Origin: Tigriopus japonicus | Taxonomy: Eukaryota; Arthropoda; Copepoda; Harpacticoida; Harpacticidae | DNA length: 64,000 bases | Reading direction: 5' to 3' | Assembly (NCBI GenBank): GCA_010645155.1 | Contig: JAAGOF010000115.1 | Span: 248,001-312,000, forward strand | Shown here: positions 35,601-48,606 of the stretch, one piece after another | How the letters are laid out: the number at the start of each line of letters is the position of its first letter | How positions within the stretch are numbered: the first letter of the stretch is position 1 | The notes under the pieces: model-generated | The model's input: the letters and a program-made list of their open reading frames with translations, nothing else | Database searches by the model: none | Told to the model about the DNA's origin: nothing | Translations under genes and position numbers: made by a program

Positions 35601-37885
35601 CCTCCCCAGAATTTGACGAGGCTACAAAACTCCTATAAAGATTACCCGACGTACAATACGTGCGAGTACGTCCACCATGGTGTGTGAGTGTGGAGTGGCT
35701 TTCTCCCAATTGAACTCATTAATGTGCTGTCGATGGATGAGCACGCTCAAAGACCCTAAGTTCAAATCCCTGGAGTGCCAACTTTTCGTACGCTCCACTG
35801 GCATTCCATCTTCCGAGAGGGAACGAAGAGCATTATAGAACATTTTCTCGCACGGTCCAATCGATCATCCGCAATTGGATCAGTTTCACGATTCCTCTGT
35901 CTCCTCTGTCTTTCTCTCTCTCAGCCTTCATGTGGAACAAAGACCAATTCCAATGTGCCAGAGTAGTACCGCAGGCAGAAACCGCATGTCGTTTACCTTG
36001 AGTGCAATTGCACTTGCCTGTTGGATAATCTCTAAGTGCATGGCCATCATGAAGAGTGACGAAGATGATTCACTTTCGCTTAAGAGCCTTTGTTTTAGCG
36101 TGACCTTCAACTCCCAATCACAAAGCTGGTTGACGAGGGAACATTTTTTGCGCGCTTCAAGCCTTTTTTGCTTTTTGCTTAACTGTGACCTTGGAATGAT
36201 GACGTTGGAACCCTGAGGTTTCAAGTGCGATACGATGTTTCTGAGTGATCTGGCTTTTGGGAGTAATGTTTAAACAATATTTTCCTTGATGAAAGAATGC
36301 GTACATTTCTTTGCGCTTTGAACCATAAATTAGGAAAATCAAATCGTAGTTTAGAAAGTGATTGGGGGACATCTCAAAAAAATGAAGCTACTGATGTAGA
36401 ATACGATATCAAGGGAACAAGAGGCGATGACCTTCAGAGGTTGAAATAAAGCATTAAAATTCAAAGACGATTAAGATCAATCAAATAATAGAGAAATAAC
36501 CTGGAAACATTTGATGAAAACTAATCTTTGAGGTCGGTTTCAAATAAAATATGAATGATCCTTTAATGCATTGTGGGAATTGATCATGAGCTTTGAAATT
36601 GGATAGACAATCGCGGGATCATTAATCAAAAAGAGGACATTTTCGAGCGCAGGAACTTTGAACAAAATATCCGTTCGTGCTCGTGAAAACCGATTTGCCG
36701 TTTAAATCTAATATTTCTTGAAAAACATGTTTTATGGGAACTGCGTATATTACTTTTTATCTAAACTAACAAGAGGGAAATTTTGAGTCTTTAACGATGC
36801 AACCTTGTACCTTTATTGCGAAACAAGAATAGAACTACTAAAACAACACCTGTGAAAATTTGAAAGATGCGGTCCTTCATCACTGTGCACCTTTTCTACT
36901 CATAGAAGTGTGATCTGGCAAGAAACTGTTTTTGCATGTTTTCCTTCAAGGTTAAACATAAAAATGCATTTGCCTCATTAATTGACAAGAAAGTAGAAGA
37001 ATAAAAAACCAGAGAAAAAAAATACGTTTCATCAAGGGAACCTTATTAGCCTTTAACTGCACAAATGTTAGTGTAAAGACACAAAAACAAGTACGATGTA
37101 ATCAAAGTACCGTCATACAATAATTCTTTGACTTGACAGTGCTTTTAGAGAACCCAAATATATTTCGGCAAAAATATTATTAACTAATGCATTCACATCA
37201 TAATTAGATCTACCATGCAGTATTGCGCAGTTGAATGGGACATAACATATTACAAGATTATGAATTGATTTAACAACTTCTAACAAATGACACTTTTGAA
37301 TTGTAGTATTTTGACGACACATACTTTCACGGACACTTTTAGACAAATGACAATATGGCATTTGAAATGTACATTGGTAGCTTTAAAAGTCTATTTTTCA
37401 TGTTAAAGAAAAAGAAACTCGTTTGAAATTTGATGTTTTGGTGATCTCGGTTCCGATGCTTTTAATGCCGCTTCATTCATTGAAAAAAGAGCATGTCTAC
37501 GTTTTTAGAGAATCGAGAAACAACTTTCAATACCTTTCCTATCCCCCAATGCACCTTTTTCTCAATTATCCAACCATTCTCTTATTGGGTCCAATCTCTG
37601 GATCAATCCCGATTCTCTCTAGAAACCACAAGGCTGTATTGTTGTAGTTCAAGCAACAGACAAGGACCTTTTGGACAAAGGCTCTGCCAAGGCATCCTCG
37701 CCGGTCAATCAAGGCCATTTAATGGCCTGGGAACATAATGTTAACATTGACCTTGAGGCTGGCCATTACTGTCAAAGTGTGATGCCAAAAAGGCTGCAAG
37801 CTGGAAAGTCAAAGCTGGATTGTCCCATTGGGATCACATCAAGGGAAAGTGCTTTGCTCTGTTGCACTTATAACACAAATATTTA

Positions 37886-38379
37886 TTAGCTTGGATGTTA
37901 CGTGTACTAATTCAAATGGCTCGAGTATTGGCAAGTGCAAAACAGCTAACAAAATTTGGAGATGATCAGTTGTAAGGTGTGAACTGTATTTCTTGTTTTG
38001 ATGTACACCACTGTATTACTGTAGTAGCGAGGTCTATGAATAAGCTGACCGCACTTGATGCGTTCGAACTTGACCTCGTCAAGACGCGCTTGATGAAATG
38101 AGATTTTCGACAACATAGAACATGAACCCTTACTTTTTAAAAGTTGCCAGTATTTCTTCTTATAATGATACTGTCGCTCAATTACGATTAATTTACAAAT
38201 CCTTTACAATTCACCCATTCCTAAGTAGTTCCAAACAAACAACCATTCTCGATCATAGTCTCTGTACATAAGCTGCATTTAAAAGGCAGCTTATGTACTA
38301 AGATTATACTAAATGATGGATATTTATACTATTAATGTACTCTAGCCATTTGAATTAGTGCACGTAAAATCAGAACTAA
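37886..38379. mobile_element. TA-flanked inverted-repeat element (Tc1/mariner-like MITE), about 494 bp
   Basis: The left end 37,886-37,927 and the right end 38,338-38,379 are inverted copies: 36 of 42 positions match, including a perfect 16-base core ACTAATTCAAATGGCT. Both ends begin TTAG and are bordered by TA (37,884-37,885 and 38,380-38,381). The sequence outside the TA differs between sides, as expected for a TA target duplication. There is no transposase ORF. The Tc1/mariner assignment rests only on the TA flanks. A chance inverted repeat of this length is unlikely. Confidence 0.6.
38264..38298. repeat. Perfect 13-bp inverted repeat (hairpin) inside the TA-flanked element
   Basis: GTACATAAGCTGC and its exact reverse complement are separated by nine bases (ATTTAAAAG). 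It lies in the right half of the MITE-like element and could form a stable hairpin in DNA or in transcript. Confidence 0.8.
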
Positions 38380-38381
38380 TA

Positions 38382-41300
38382 TCAAGACTACATAGGAAGA
38401 AAACTTAAAAATGAATGATATTTTCCTTCTGTCATAGTTTCTTCTAAATCTTTATTTGTTGAAAACGGTATATTATTACATCGGTTGTAGATTTGCTAAT
38501 CGTCTTATGACTCCTTTTTTGACACCTTCGAGTATTTTTTATCTTGGACTAATTTGAAAATTTCAGCCGGGTGAATGAATTAATTTTCTAATGGCAACAT
38601 AGCAGAAAACACACACTCAACGAATTTAATTCAAACTGACTGTTGTGTAACCATTTTAGTGCATTAGAAAAACGTGGCACTTATGATTTTTGCATTCAGT
38701 TTCGTTTCTATTGGCACGTCGAATTGTGCAAACTCCTGTAATACGGCTCGTATCCTAATTAGAAACAGGGTTTGGTGATGAATTTGCACGTTTAGGTCTT
38801 TTTAAATTGATTGGCCAAAATATCCAACCCGCAACTTTCAAGGGAACAAAATGAACCAATGCGGGAGCATAAATTCAGCAAGGGTTACTTGCCAGGATAA
38901 AATGCAACGTTACTTTGATATTTTATAAATTGTAACTTTCTTATTTTCAATATTGATTTAGTTTTGATTTTTTATTATTCTTCATTCGTTCAGCGAACTG
39001 GCTTTATTTTTTGTTTCCAATTCATGTCTCTGATTGTGACCCTAAACCACAATTGCCACAGAGTTCTCCCATATTCTCTGAGATTTTGACCCTGTTTCCT
39101 TTGCTTTTTGTACTTTCGGGAACTTTGTCATCGGAGACTAATGAGGCCCAAGAGACCCCGATAGATTAGTTAAGGCAATGTTTCTGGTTGGCTGATCTGT
39201 CTCAAGAAAGGTCTGGGAGGCAAGTCTGGACTAACTGACTGGGGAAATATTAATGATCTTCCATCCCAATGGGTCAAAACGACTTTACGGAACTTGAAAA
39301 TGATCCAACTTTCGCTCGGGAATTCTGGGGTTGATGGACGACCCTTGTTCCAGTTCCTCTTCACAATAGCATATTTGCACATATTCTATTGAAACAAAAC
39401 TTCAGACAATACTGTAGGTTTGAGATTTTAGTCATCCAACTGAGTTGTGAGACCATCTAATAACAAGCCTTAAAACTTTAACCTTAAGTTGTTTATTTGG
39501 GCTGTGCTAATTTTTTTCCAAGTGGAAGCTACTTTTACGAAGAATCACTTTTATTTGTCTGTAAGCTTTTAACGAGAACGATCTAACCATTTAATGAATG
39601 GGATTAGAACCAACCTGATACCTTTTATCCATTTACTTAGTTTTTGCTTCCTTCAGTGATCAAGGGTTCCGCTCTTTTTGCGTGTCTCAAACTTAAGTTT
39701 AGAACCTTTGTTTGTGCATTAAATACCAGATGACAGTGTCTGCAACCCACCGAAGGAACGTTTTTGGAACAAAAATAGACCCATTTCATGACCTAATAAG
39801 AAATTGCAATTTTCTTAAATTTCGACTTGCCGTAAGAAAAGCTTTGAAAGAGGTGGGTGAATGGGGGAAACACGCTTATTTGGCTGGGGCTTTTTGGCCT
39901 ATTATCTTGCCCATCAATTTAATGTCTGTTGGAACCACATGCGCTTCATGTTCCATAAATATTGGAGCCAAGATGCGATCATTGGGGCAATCTAATGGAA
40001 AGGGTATTTCGACACCAATTTTCTCTTCCTTTCCATTTCCATTCGCCTAACTTCATGGGTAAAGCTGAACAAAAGGTGCTCATTTCGGACTTAGATAAAG
40101 TACTCTCACATTCTCTCTTCTTTTGATTCAGTATCTTGGCCAAAACTGATCCAATGCTGCCGTGTTTATGGTGTGCCATAACCCAACCGGATATTTCACA
40201 TTGGAGAATAATGTTTTGCGGACACCACGGAGTTGTTCCATAAAAGCTCTTGGAATGTGAAAATACTGCGGGTAAGCGATCAGCCGAATCAAAAAAGGAG
40301 CCCGAAAGAGATTATTACATCCCATCACCCTCTCTCCCAAGAGCGAATGGCACCATCCTCTGGAAAAAACGGGATGCAGACCCCAAAGAGGAACGACAGG
40401 ACACACGTTAGAGGGTTTGCACAACGAACGAAGCGATGTTGTCAGTCATATCCTGTGTCTGTGTGGGTCTTCTTTGGAGAGAGAAGATCTCTGAGATGGC
40501 AACCAATGGGCAGACGTGACCTGAATTTGAATAGGAAACACACGCACTCACTAGTAGCTAGTTGGCCCAGTGTTATTCCCTTCATCGCCAAAGGTGGAAG
40601 AGGGTGAGGCCACATTTCATTACTACGTGTTCAAGAAGCTGGTCGGTCGAGGTACATTTCCATTTTGTCATAAATCTCACCCTCTCATGCTCGTCATCGC
40701 ACGTTTCTGTGGGAAGCACAATGGATGGATGGATGGATGGATGGACTGGCTTGGATTTAGCCAATACACGATTTCAATAAAAGCTGCAGGGTTGCCACTT
40801 TCTCGACAAATGTCATTCGAAGTGGTGGACGAATGTATTAAAATGCCAGGAAACGATTCGAGGGCAATTTGCCAGTGTCAAACCAGGATACATATAGCGT
40901 GCACATTTGTGTAGGTTTGGATACGTGTATGAACATACTGCGTTGAAATGAATCTGATGGAAGAACGTGTTGGGAGGATTGGATTGTCATGACAAATTCC
41001 ATTAATGAGGACAGCATATTGTGGAAATCCGGAAGAAACGTCCCATGATAATTCAGTGGTTGTCACATGCGTGAACTGTGAACCGACTCAATGGAGGGGT
41101 GGGAGAAGTCCTTTGTTCGATGCAATTTTGAACCGCCCAAGCTCATGGATGATTCCATGTACCCGTAGGATGTCACTTTTCAAGGGGATGGATGAGTCGG
41201 TGAATGGAAACTGGAACGGTCATGGAAGCCTCCTCGGTCGTGGGATTGGTCTCCACATTGGACCCCCGATTTTGATCACTGTTCACGCCAACTTTGGGGT

Positions 41301-44300
41301 GTATACTGTTTCGAACGTGAGCAGGGGAACTTGATTTTCGGTCCATTCACAGCTATGTACTGTGTACGTAGTTTGTCATGGACGAGAGAACGCACGATTT
41401 TCGTTTCCTAGATCGAATTTGAAGCGATTTTCCCCCTCAAGCTTAAGTTTTGGATCGATAATTTCATAATTTTCCAATCTTGCCCTGATTGACATCAAGT
41501 TGTGCGGCAAAGAAAAACCAGGGTTTCTGTTCAACATGTGATTATATGTCAATAATCGCCTTCGAATTTGGCGTTTATCTGTCACGGAAATGCTTGGGGA
41601 AAACACTCTTCGATCGTTACTTGATGAAGGAATAGAGTTCATATACATACAGTTGAGCCCTCGTTGGTCTGTCCCAACTACTTTGAGCAAATAAATCCAA
41701 TCACCAGAAATAGCCTCAGTTAGCATTCTGGACTTCAACAACGTGGAAAAGGATGCATCTGTGTTCAAAGTCAAACGATCGAGCACTTTCATGTTCAAAC
41801 AAACTGGGTTTGTCCTCGTTTATACCTGAGACAGGAAGCGAGGAAATGGATTGTGATTGGTTTGCCATCATTATTCTTGTCAGTGACAGTCAGAGCTGTG
41901 ATATTGATTACTCGTCTTGAGGATTGCGTGTCTTTATACAATTGAGATATGACTCCATAATTCGACATTGTCCTTGCATCACGGACAGAAAGAGAGCGAG
42001 AGACAGAGAGAGCGCGCATTGAATAGAATCAGTTTGGAGTCCTCGTCGAAATGGAACAAGTCTAATTGTATCGACGACAAACATGGAAGCAAAAAGTGTT
42101 CCAAATTCCTCTGTACACGTCATGGTGGGTGTTCAATGTATGTGTGCGAGGGTGAGTGTATCGGACTTCTCATTCGTTCGTGATTTAATCCATTCTTTCT
42201 CTCATGACAACTTGCTGTTCGGAGACATTTGGCAAAAAAAGAGAGCTGAAGCAGCTTCAACTAGAACTTGATGATTCGAGTGGGAAACAACAACACTAAG
42301 AAAAAGTCTGAACATGCAGACAAAAATAATTACAAACTTTGCAAAATATGCCCGAGTCAGGACATCCGACAATAACACTCTTAACTTTCGTGTAAGAGCT
42401 CGAATAAAAGTTTATGGCGAGACCTCGGCTTTTCTGTACGAAATTGAATTGGAAACTATAAAAGCAGGGTTGGCAAATGGAAAATTATCAAGCAAAAATA
42501 AAGTATTCTCGAAGGAGTTCTGAACCAGGACATTTTCCCGAAAGTTTGGAAACCAACAAATAAGTTTCATGTAAATTAGCAGTGCAATGCTACCAAACAG
42601 GACTAAAATGTCCCATATGTTGATTGTCATCCAGTCACTGTATTGGTAAGATGAGAAAAAAAATATAGTAGGAAAGTAACTTTTCAGCCATTCATTAGTA
42701 TTTTGAAAAGTTCTGGACAGTAAAATTACTTTTCTCTAAACTGTCATTGGAGAAAACAATAAGTGTTGAGCTAAAATATGGTCTGCCAAAAAACACCAAA
42801 AATGACTGTTCATCGTCTGCCAACCCTGATGCTCAACCCATACTAACGTTAACGCACAATAAGTCTGAAGAGACCAGAATTGGATTCCAGAAATATGAGA
42901 CCACTCTGAATGAACGTGTAATTACCGGGTTGGCAAAAAACCTCAAGGTTTGGTTTGCATTTTCTGTGAGCAAAGTTTACGACAAATTTTGCTTTTGTTC
43001 TGTTCAGAATAGAAAACCAGGCTAGGGATTAATAGTTTCTAATCATACCGGTCACTTTTTTTCTGCCGATCCATTAACCGACCTTCTTTTTTGCAAGCAT
43101 TTCAAATATGCCTATAGAAACGACGAAGACGACGACGACAACAACAAGAACATTCACGATAGTACAAATGCTTAAATGCTTGGAGTGGCAGTAAATCGAA
43201 AGCCAAAGAATACGATAAAAATGAACTTGTTTTCAATCAAGTACAAAGTAACGAGCAATGCAATTTTACAAGCGATGCTGACACACAAGACGGCTCTTAC
43301 GGACAATCTAAAATCGTTTTTGGTTCCTTCAACAACCTGCACCAAATCTAAGTGAAAGGATAATGGTGTAGCTAAAACTTGCACCCGTTCATGAACGGCA
43401 ATTTGAGGATCGTCGTCAGAGGGACAATGAATGAATGAAGACGAGAGGATGTGCTATTTTTAGAGCCAAACCAATTTGCCCTCTTCATTCTCACAACAAA
43501 ATTTTCCAACCTTAATCCAGGGTTGGTCAAATCACGTTGATGTTTTTTTTAAAGCAGCAATCAAGAACTATAGCAATATAATGACCACAGCAAATTCCTT
43601 TTCTTGCTTTCAAATCAATCAATTAGCGAGGAATGACGTCACAATTATGAAACCTTCCGTCAACCATAAATTTGAATCGTTTGCGGAGTGCTTATTAATC
43701 ATGTCCAAAATTTGAGTGTGTGATAGGTTAGCTCATTGTTTGAACCCTTGGTCAGGTGTTAGATTTGATTGAGAGCCCTCCACATGTTAAGACGTGCATT
43801 TTGATCCGGTTATCTTTTCAACATTAGACCCCTGTCAATTAATTGACTCGCAAGCATTGCCGCACGAAACTGCGGAATCGGTTGTCGGTAAGTGGACGAC
43901 ACCATTAATTTGCTAGTGTATCTCGCCTCAGCAGCTGACCCCTCTAGTCCAATGTTCCTGGTGGTGATGGTGAGGATGTCCAAATTGTCCATTCAGCATT
44001 TGGCAACGAGCAAAAGCGAGCGGAAGATAAGTTAAGAATTAGCCCTTTTTCCCGGTCTTGCCCATCAGCGTTCAAACAAATGAGCAAATTGAATGAAATG
44101 GCCCTGATGTTGCCGAATATAATGAGAAGAGGCTTTAATGGTCTGTTAATTTGATTCCAAGGTGGTCCTCTTAATTGTCGGACCAAGTGGAAAGAAGACT
44201 CGAGCGTTAAATTGGGTTGGAAATAATATTTGAAAGCGAGAAGCGAGAGAATGGTCGGGGAGGATCTGAGCCGAAATTTAATGAAGGGAAGTGGTGCTCG

Positions 44301-46972
44301 CTCATTCACTCACTCCAAGTGAGGAGGAGTACTGTAGTATGGAATACGACTAAGTACTAGTTGTGCCTGGTGCATTGTTTATCTCACTGCGGTTGGAAAT
44401 GAGAAAATGAAATAGAAAATCAAAGAAATCGGTCTCATGTGCATTTCTTGTAATGGCGGGTTCGCGTGTTCAACTATGGCAAGATTGGTTGGGCCTCCCG
44501 ATCACAGATATGAAAGAGTGTTGGAATGGATCATTAAAAGTAGGGTTTGATTATCAGCTCTGTTTGTGGAACCAAAGTAAATGAAAAACTTAGTATTGTT
44601 GGGCAGATTTCGGGGATTTGGTGCCTTTTCGTGGTCATTAAAGGTGTTGATACATCTGTGAATCGGAGATTATTTACACCTTTCCCAACATTTCAAACTT
44701 TGCCATCTTCTCAATGGGATTTTTTTTTTCCAAACAGGAAATTCAATTAAAACCGTCGGTTCGTCCTTGGTCCAGTTTGGAGACGAATAACCCTTTCGCA
44801 ATTTGCGAACCCATTTCTCTCTTCACATTTTCCAGACCTCGAAAGTGATTTTTTTTCATTCTAATAATTTCCTTTGGACTCATTCATGGACAAAATCCGT
44901 TATGTCGCTTAAACAGTCTAATACTTTCAGGGTTGCCAATTTTTACGATGTTCCTATTTTTAACAGGAGTTGCCTCATGGATTAAAATGGACCAAATTAA
45001 TATTCCAAAAACGTATATACAACCCTAAAAATCGGTTCTTTATTATAACCACAATTATGCAACTCCCTCTTAACCGAAAAAAAGTAGAATTTCCTCCACT
45101 AATCCCATTACCCCGAGTTTTAATGTCAAGGGGACCAGTCATTTGCTTGTCTTATCTCGTTTATGGCGGAACTTCCTCTCTCATCTATAAAATCTCATTT
45201 GGGTGCACGATAAAAATGGTCTGGTCGCCCATTCATTACACCCTTAACCAGGCTACCATGGCCATTAGATTTTACCAGACATGATTATCCGGGGTCCTTT
45301 TGGGCCCCTTTGGAATGGCGAAGGGTGCGTCTCTCTGTGTGTTGTGTCGTTGTTGCAACGGTCTATTGACAACTAACCCGTTTTGGTCATTGCACTTGAA
45401 TCTGATTCCCTGGAATGTGAGGAATCGAGCCGATTCTGTCGAGGCTTCAGGTTGAAGAATTTTGTGCTATCAGCAGGGAATGGCTACTTCCCCTGATCTT
45501 GTTCTTGCTCAGCATTGGTCAGCAAACCGATGAATGGATGCGATATCCACCTTTCCAACGTAATCGGATCACATCCTGGATCTATCTTCGAGCCAACACA
45601 ACACTGACTATCAAATCAAACAAGAACCCCTTACCTTGTGCGACGTAAACTGTGGTAGGCTTCCCAACTTCTAAACAATTCTGTTTTGCTCAATCCAATC
45701 CTGTTTTATCGGTCACAAGTATATGGGATGGCATGGGGGAGAAAAAGTTTTTTTTCACTTCAAGGCCTTTACGGTTCTGGCGAAGGACTGACTGGCTTTA
45801 TCACTTTGATTGCCGAGCCCCAAAAACCTCAGAAACTTTCGGGACTTTGTCTTCTTTTTCTTCCTTCCTCCCGTTCCATTCCATCCAAATGTAAACGTGG
45901 AAGTTTTATCACTGGTACAATTAACTGACCGGGTTCGCGGGAATTCTTCATCGTTGCTCGCTCGATCATTCATCATTGTGGAATGAAGCGGAATTGCAGC
46001 GATGCGCACCACATTGTTAGTGATTTTCAATGATAACACAACCAAGACCATGGAATTGATGGATGGTTGGACGGTGGGACATTTTTGCTAGTGCACCCTG
46101 TGCTGAGTCATGGTTTCTAATCCAATGCGCTATCAGATCTCCAATGGCCATTTTATCTACACTTCTCCTTGGTTTATGTGCATCCACGGTGAAATATTGG
46201 CTGGAACCTACGACGACACAATTCAGGCTCAAGCCCCAAGAGAAAATGCACAACATTCAGAGTGGATGAAATGATTCATGTGCTGACCAAAAATGCAAAT
46301 GCACGTGCACTCAACAATGGGGACAAGGTCAGAAGCTTCCAGGAAAAAGCAGGGCTCGTTAACTGGCGAAGATACCCAAACCAATTTGGGCAAAGTGATT
46401 GTTATTCAGTTTCCCTTTTTTACGCCTAAAACAACCGTGTTAGAGTTGGGTGTGTGAGTGGGTCTCTCTGCCCATTAAAGCTCGAAAAGGCGGTTGTAGG
46501 GTGAGTGAAAAGCCATCAAACAAAAAAGTGTCTCAGGTTCTTTCTTTTTCTTCAGTAACCTTCACCGTTATTGGCCTATTGGTAAAAACAGGGGGGTTGT
46601 CCTAATAAAAGGTCCTGACAATGACCAAGTCCATTTTGTTTTTTCCCTCAAGATGGCAAAGGGAGTCTTCATATTCTAATTGGTTTTGTATCGTTTATTT
46701 GGAATTTGTTGGACAAGATTGTGTTTGCGTCCATTTGGCACCAAATGCCACCAAGAAGGTCGTGAAACTTTGGATGGGATATTTTACTATGAATATTGAC
46801 TTATTTGGTGATCTTCTAAGTTTCTTTTTTGTTCGCCAAGAACTAGGTCACGGTGTAATAGTTTGAAAAAGAGCCACATCTTATTAAAGGTGAAGAAATC
46901 CAAATGAGAAGCCAGTGACCGTAATTGTTTAAAGATTATCCATATTTGGAGGCCTGGTTTTTGCTCCTGTAG
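38382..46972. other. Intergenic, no supported gene
   Basis: AT-rich to about 39,100, then mixed. There is an ATGG tetranucleotide run at 40,722-40,745. Minus-strand frames at 41,376-42,019 and 43,810-44,309 look protein-like but overlap in different frames without clear splice sites. Confidence 0.5.
40722..40745. repeat. ATGG tetranucleotide repeat
   Basis: Six perfect ATGG units. Confidence 0.85.
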
Positions 46973-47271
46973 CATAAGCGTGTCTTCTTGTCTGTCACCT
47001 GACATGACCGTTGATGACTCAATCCAAATGTGTGGTGTTTTCATACGCGACAATCTTTGTCTTTGTCAAAATATGAACCATAACGAGTTCTCTTTCATCC
47101 ATCCGACATTTGGAAGTATCGGAATGCTTGATTACCATGGATCCCATTGGGATAAAGGCATTCCACGCGAGGACAAAGTGATTCCAAGCCCGCTCCTTCA
47201 AAGTGGCCAAAGACAATCCCGATTCCACTCACTTCTTTCCAACGAGGCTTGGACGACGACTGGCAAGCAAG
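46973..47271 (+). other. Candidate internal exon of an unrecognised plus-strand gene (299 nt)
   Basis: The acceptor is a pyrimidine-rich run ending TTGCTCCTGTAG and the donor is CAAG followed by GTGAGTATA. One frame is open throughout (phase 2 in, phase 1 out) and encodes about 99 residues, including SPDMTVDDSIQMCGVFIRDN early and LLSNEAWTTTGKQ just before the donor. Codons show the purine-any-pyrimidine pattern typical of coding DNA, but the opposite strand is also open across much of it, because that pattern reads the same on both strands. I recognise no family. No flanking exon of matching phase was found. Confidence 0.25.
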
Positions 47272-47430
47272 GTGAGTATAACAAATGATCATTTGATGTC
47301 AAGTTGAGTGGTCATTTTTTAATTCGGGAAATAAAAAAAGAAGCGACGAATGTCTTCTCACACGTCGACCCATGTCGAGTGTCTTCTCATACGAAGAAGG
47401 GGGAACATGTGGGCTGCTGGGGGGTCATAG

Positions 47431-47446
47431 ACTGACTGACTGACTA
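47431..47446. repeat. ACTG tetranucleotide repeat
   Basis: Three full ACTG units plus a degenerate fourth. Confidence 0.7.
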
Positions 47447-48587
47447 ACTGTTCGATTGCTCCCTAGAGGTTCAAGCAGGGAACGACTCCCAAAATGGCCC
47501 AATCCAGCCAGCTTTCCATGGGATGAGTTGAGTCTAAGCAAGCTCGCACTGTGATATTAGAGTCTCTATGTGATATCATGTAGACCCACCACGGATATAA
47601 ACACCCTTGTGCTCGGTACATGGCAGAAGTAGTAGAAGACGGACGATCATCGTTGAGAAAAAGAGGCCCATACGGACGTAGACCATAAGCATAGAAATAA
47701 GTACGTTCGTGTGCACTCTAGGACGTACAGTAATGGCATACAGAGGCACTTTTTCAACGCCCTTTCAGTTCAACGAACGTTGACACTGATAAAAACTTCT
47801 ATTCACGACAATTGGCGCAATCTCTGGCTGGGTGTTCATAAAGTGAAAAAGTGCTCACGTCATGAGACACCCAAGAACATATTGATAACAGGATGGATTT
47901 ACGCAGGTCATCGCAGTTCACAGCTCAATTTAGGATCACCAGGTTTCTGAATCCACAACAATTCAGCTAGCTAGCTCGTCTCTCTGTCTGGAATGTTGTT
48001 TAGGCTCGATCGAGTGAATGGAGTTGAGGTACCAATATGTCAGTGAGCGAACGAAACGGATAAAGTGTGACAATTCCGGTCGATAGATAGTCCAAAGAAC
48101 TCTGACAGGCAAGTGGGTGGAAGTACTAAAGTCAAAGAGCTTGAATTTATAATGCATCCAAAATGTGCTTGGCTAGCCAGCCACGTAGCGAGTTGTACGT
48201 TTTTACGTGTGTATGTACATGCGAACCAAACCAGAGAGGGCTATTACAACTAGCTACACACGCACGCACGCACTCACTCCCTCACATAGCCAGGAAACCC
48301 ACCCATTGTAATGATTCAACCATGCTTGAAACTGATGAAGAGCTAGCTTCACATAGAGTACATATACACGTAAATTTGGAATAGAATCGAATCGTGGACT
48401 CTTTACTGTCGTCTCCAGTTTAAATTGAGTGCGTGTAGATGTGTCTCTCTCGTGAGACTGCTCGTAGAATAAGGTGAAACACCCTTTGGAGGACGTAAAT
48501 GGGATTTTTAAAGTATAAAAAATACGTGCTTGAATTTTTTTGATGAGAGGATACAATAAAATTTCAAACAAATTCCACGGAAAGTAT

Positions 48588-48606
48588 TGTTTGTTTGTTT
48601 GTTTTT
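48588..48606. repeat. GTTT tetranucleotide repeat
   Basis: Four GTTT units ending in a T run. Confidence 0.75.

Larger units (their letters stand above)
22151..37883. other. Intergenic, no supported gene
   Basis: This is unique sequence with AT-rich blocks near 25,560-26,440, 27,820-28,450, 30,060-30,620, 35,000-35,400 and 36,220-37,400. TC, TG and GAAA microsatellites lie at 24.65, 25.06 and 26.64 kb. The most coding-like part is 22,604-22,901, which is open on both strands (see findings). Confidence 0.55.

Noticed and set aside
35755..35785. tRNA B-box-like GTTCAAATCCC
   Set aside because: Flanking bases cannot form the T stem and no A-box or acceptor stem is found.
36001..36025. mir-92-like seed AATTGCACTTG
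   Set aside because: The seed is part of a short palindrome (AGTGCAATTGCACT), and no hairpin of precursor length can be drawn around it.
41376..41798. Innexin-like GDW motif (SGDWIYLLKVVG)
   Set aside because: No membrane segments or extracellular cysteines surround it. A three-residue match is not enough.
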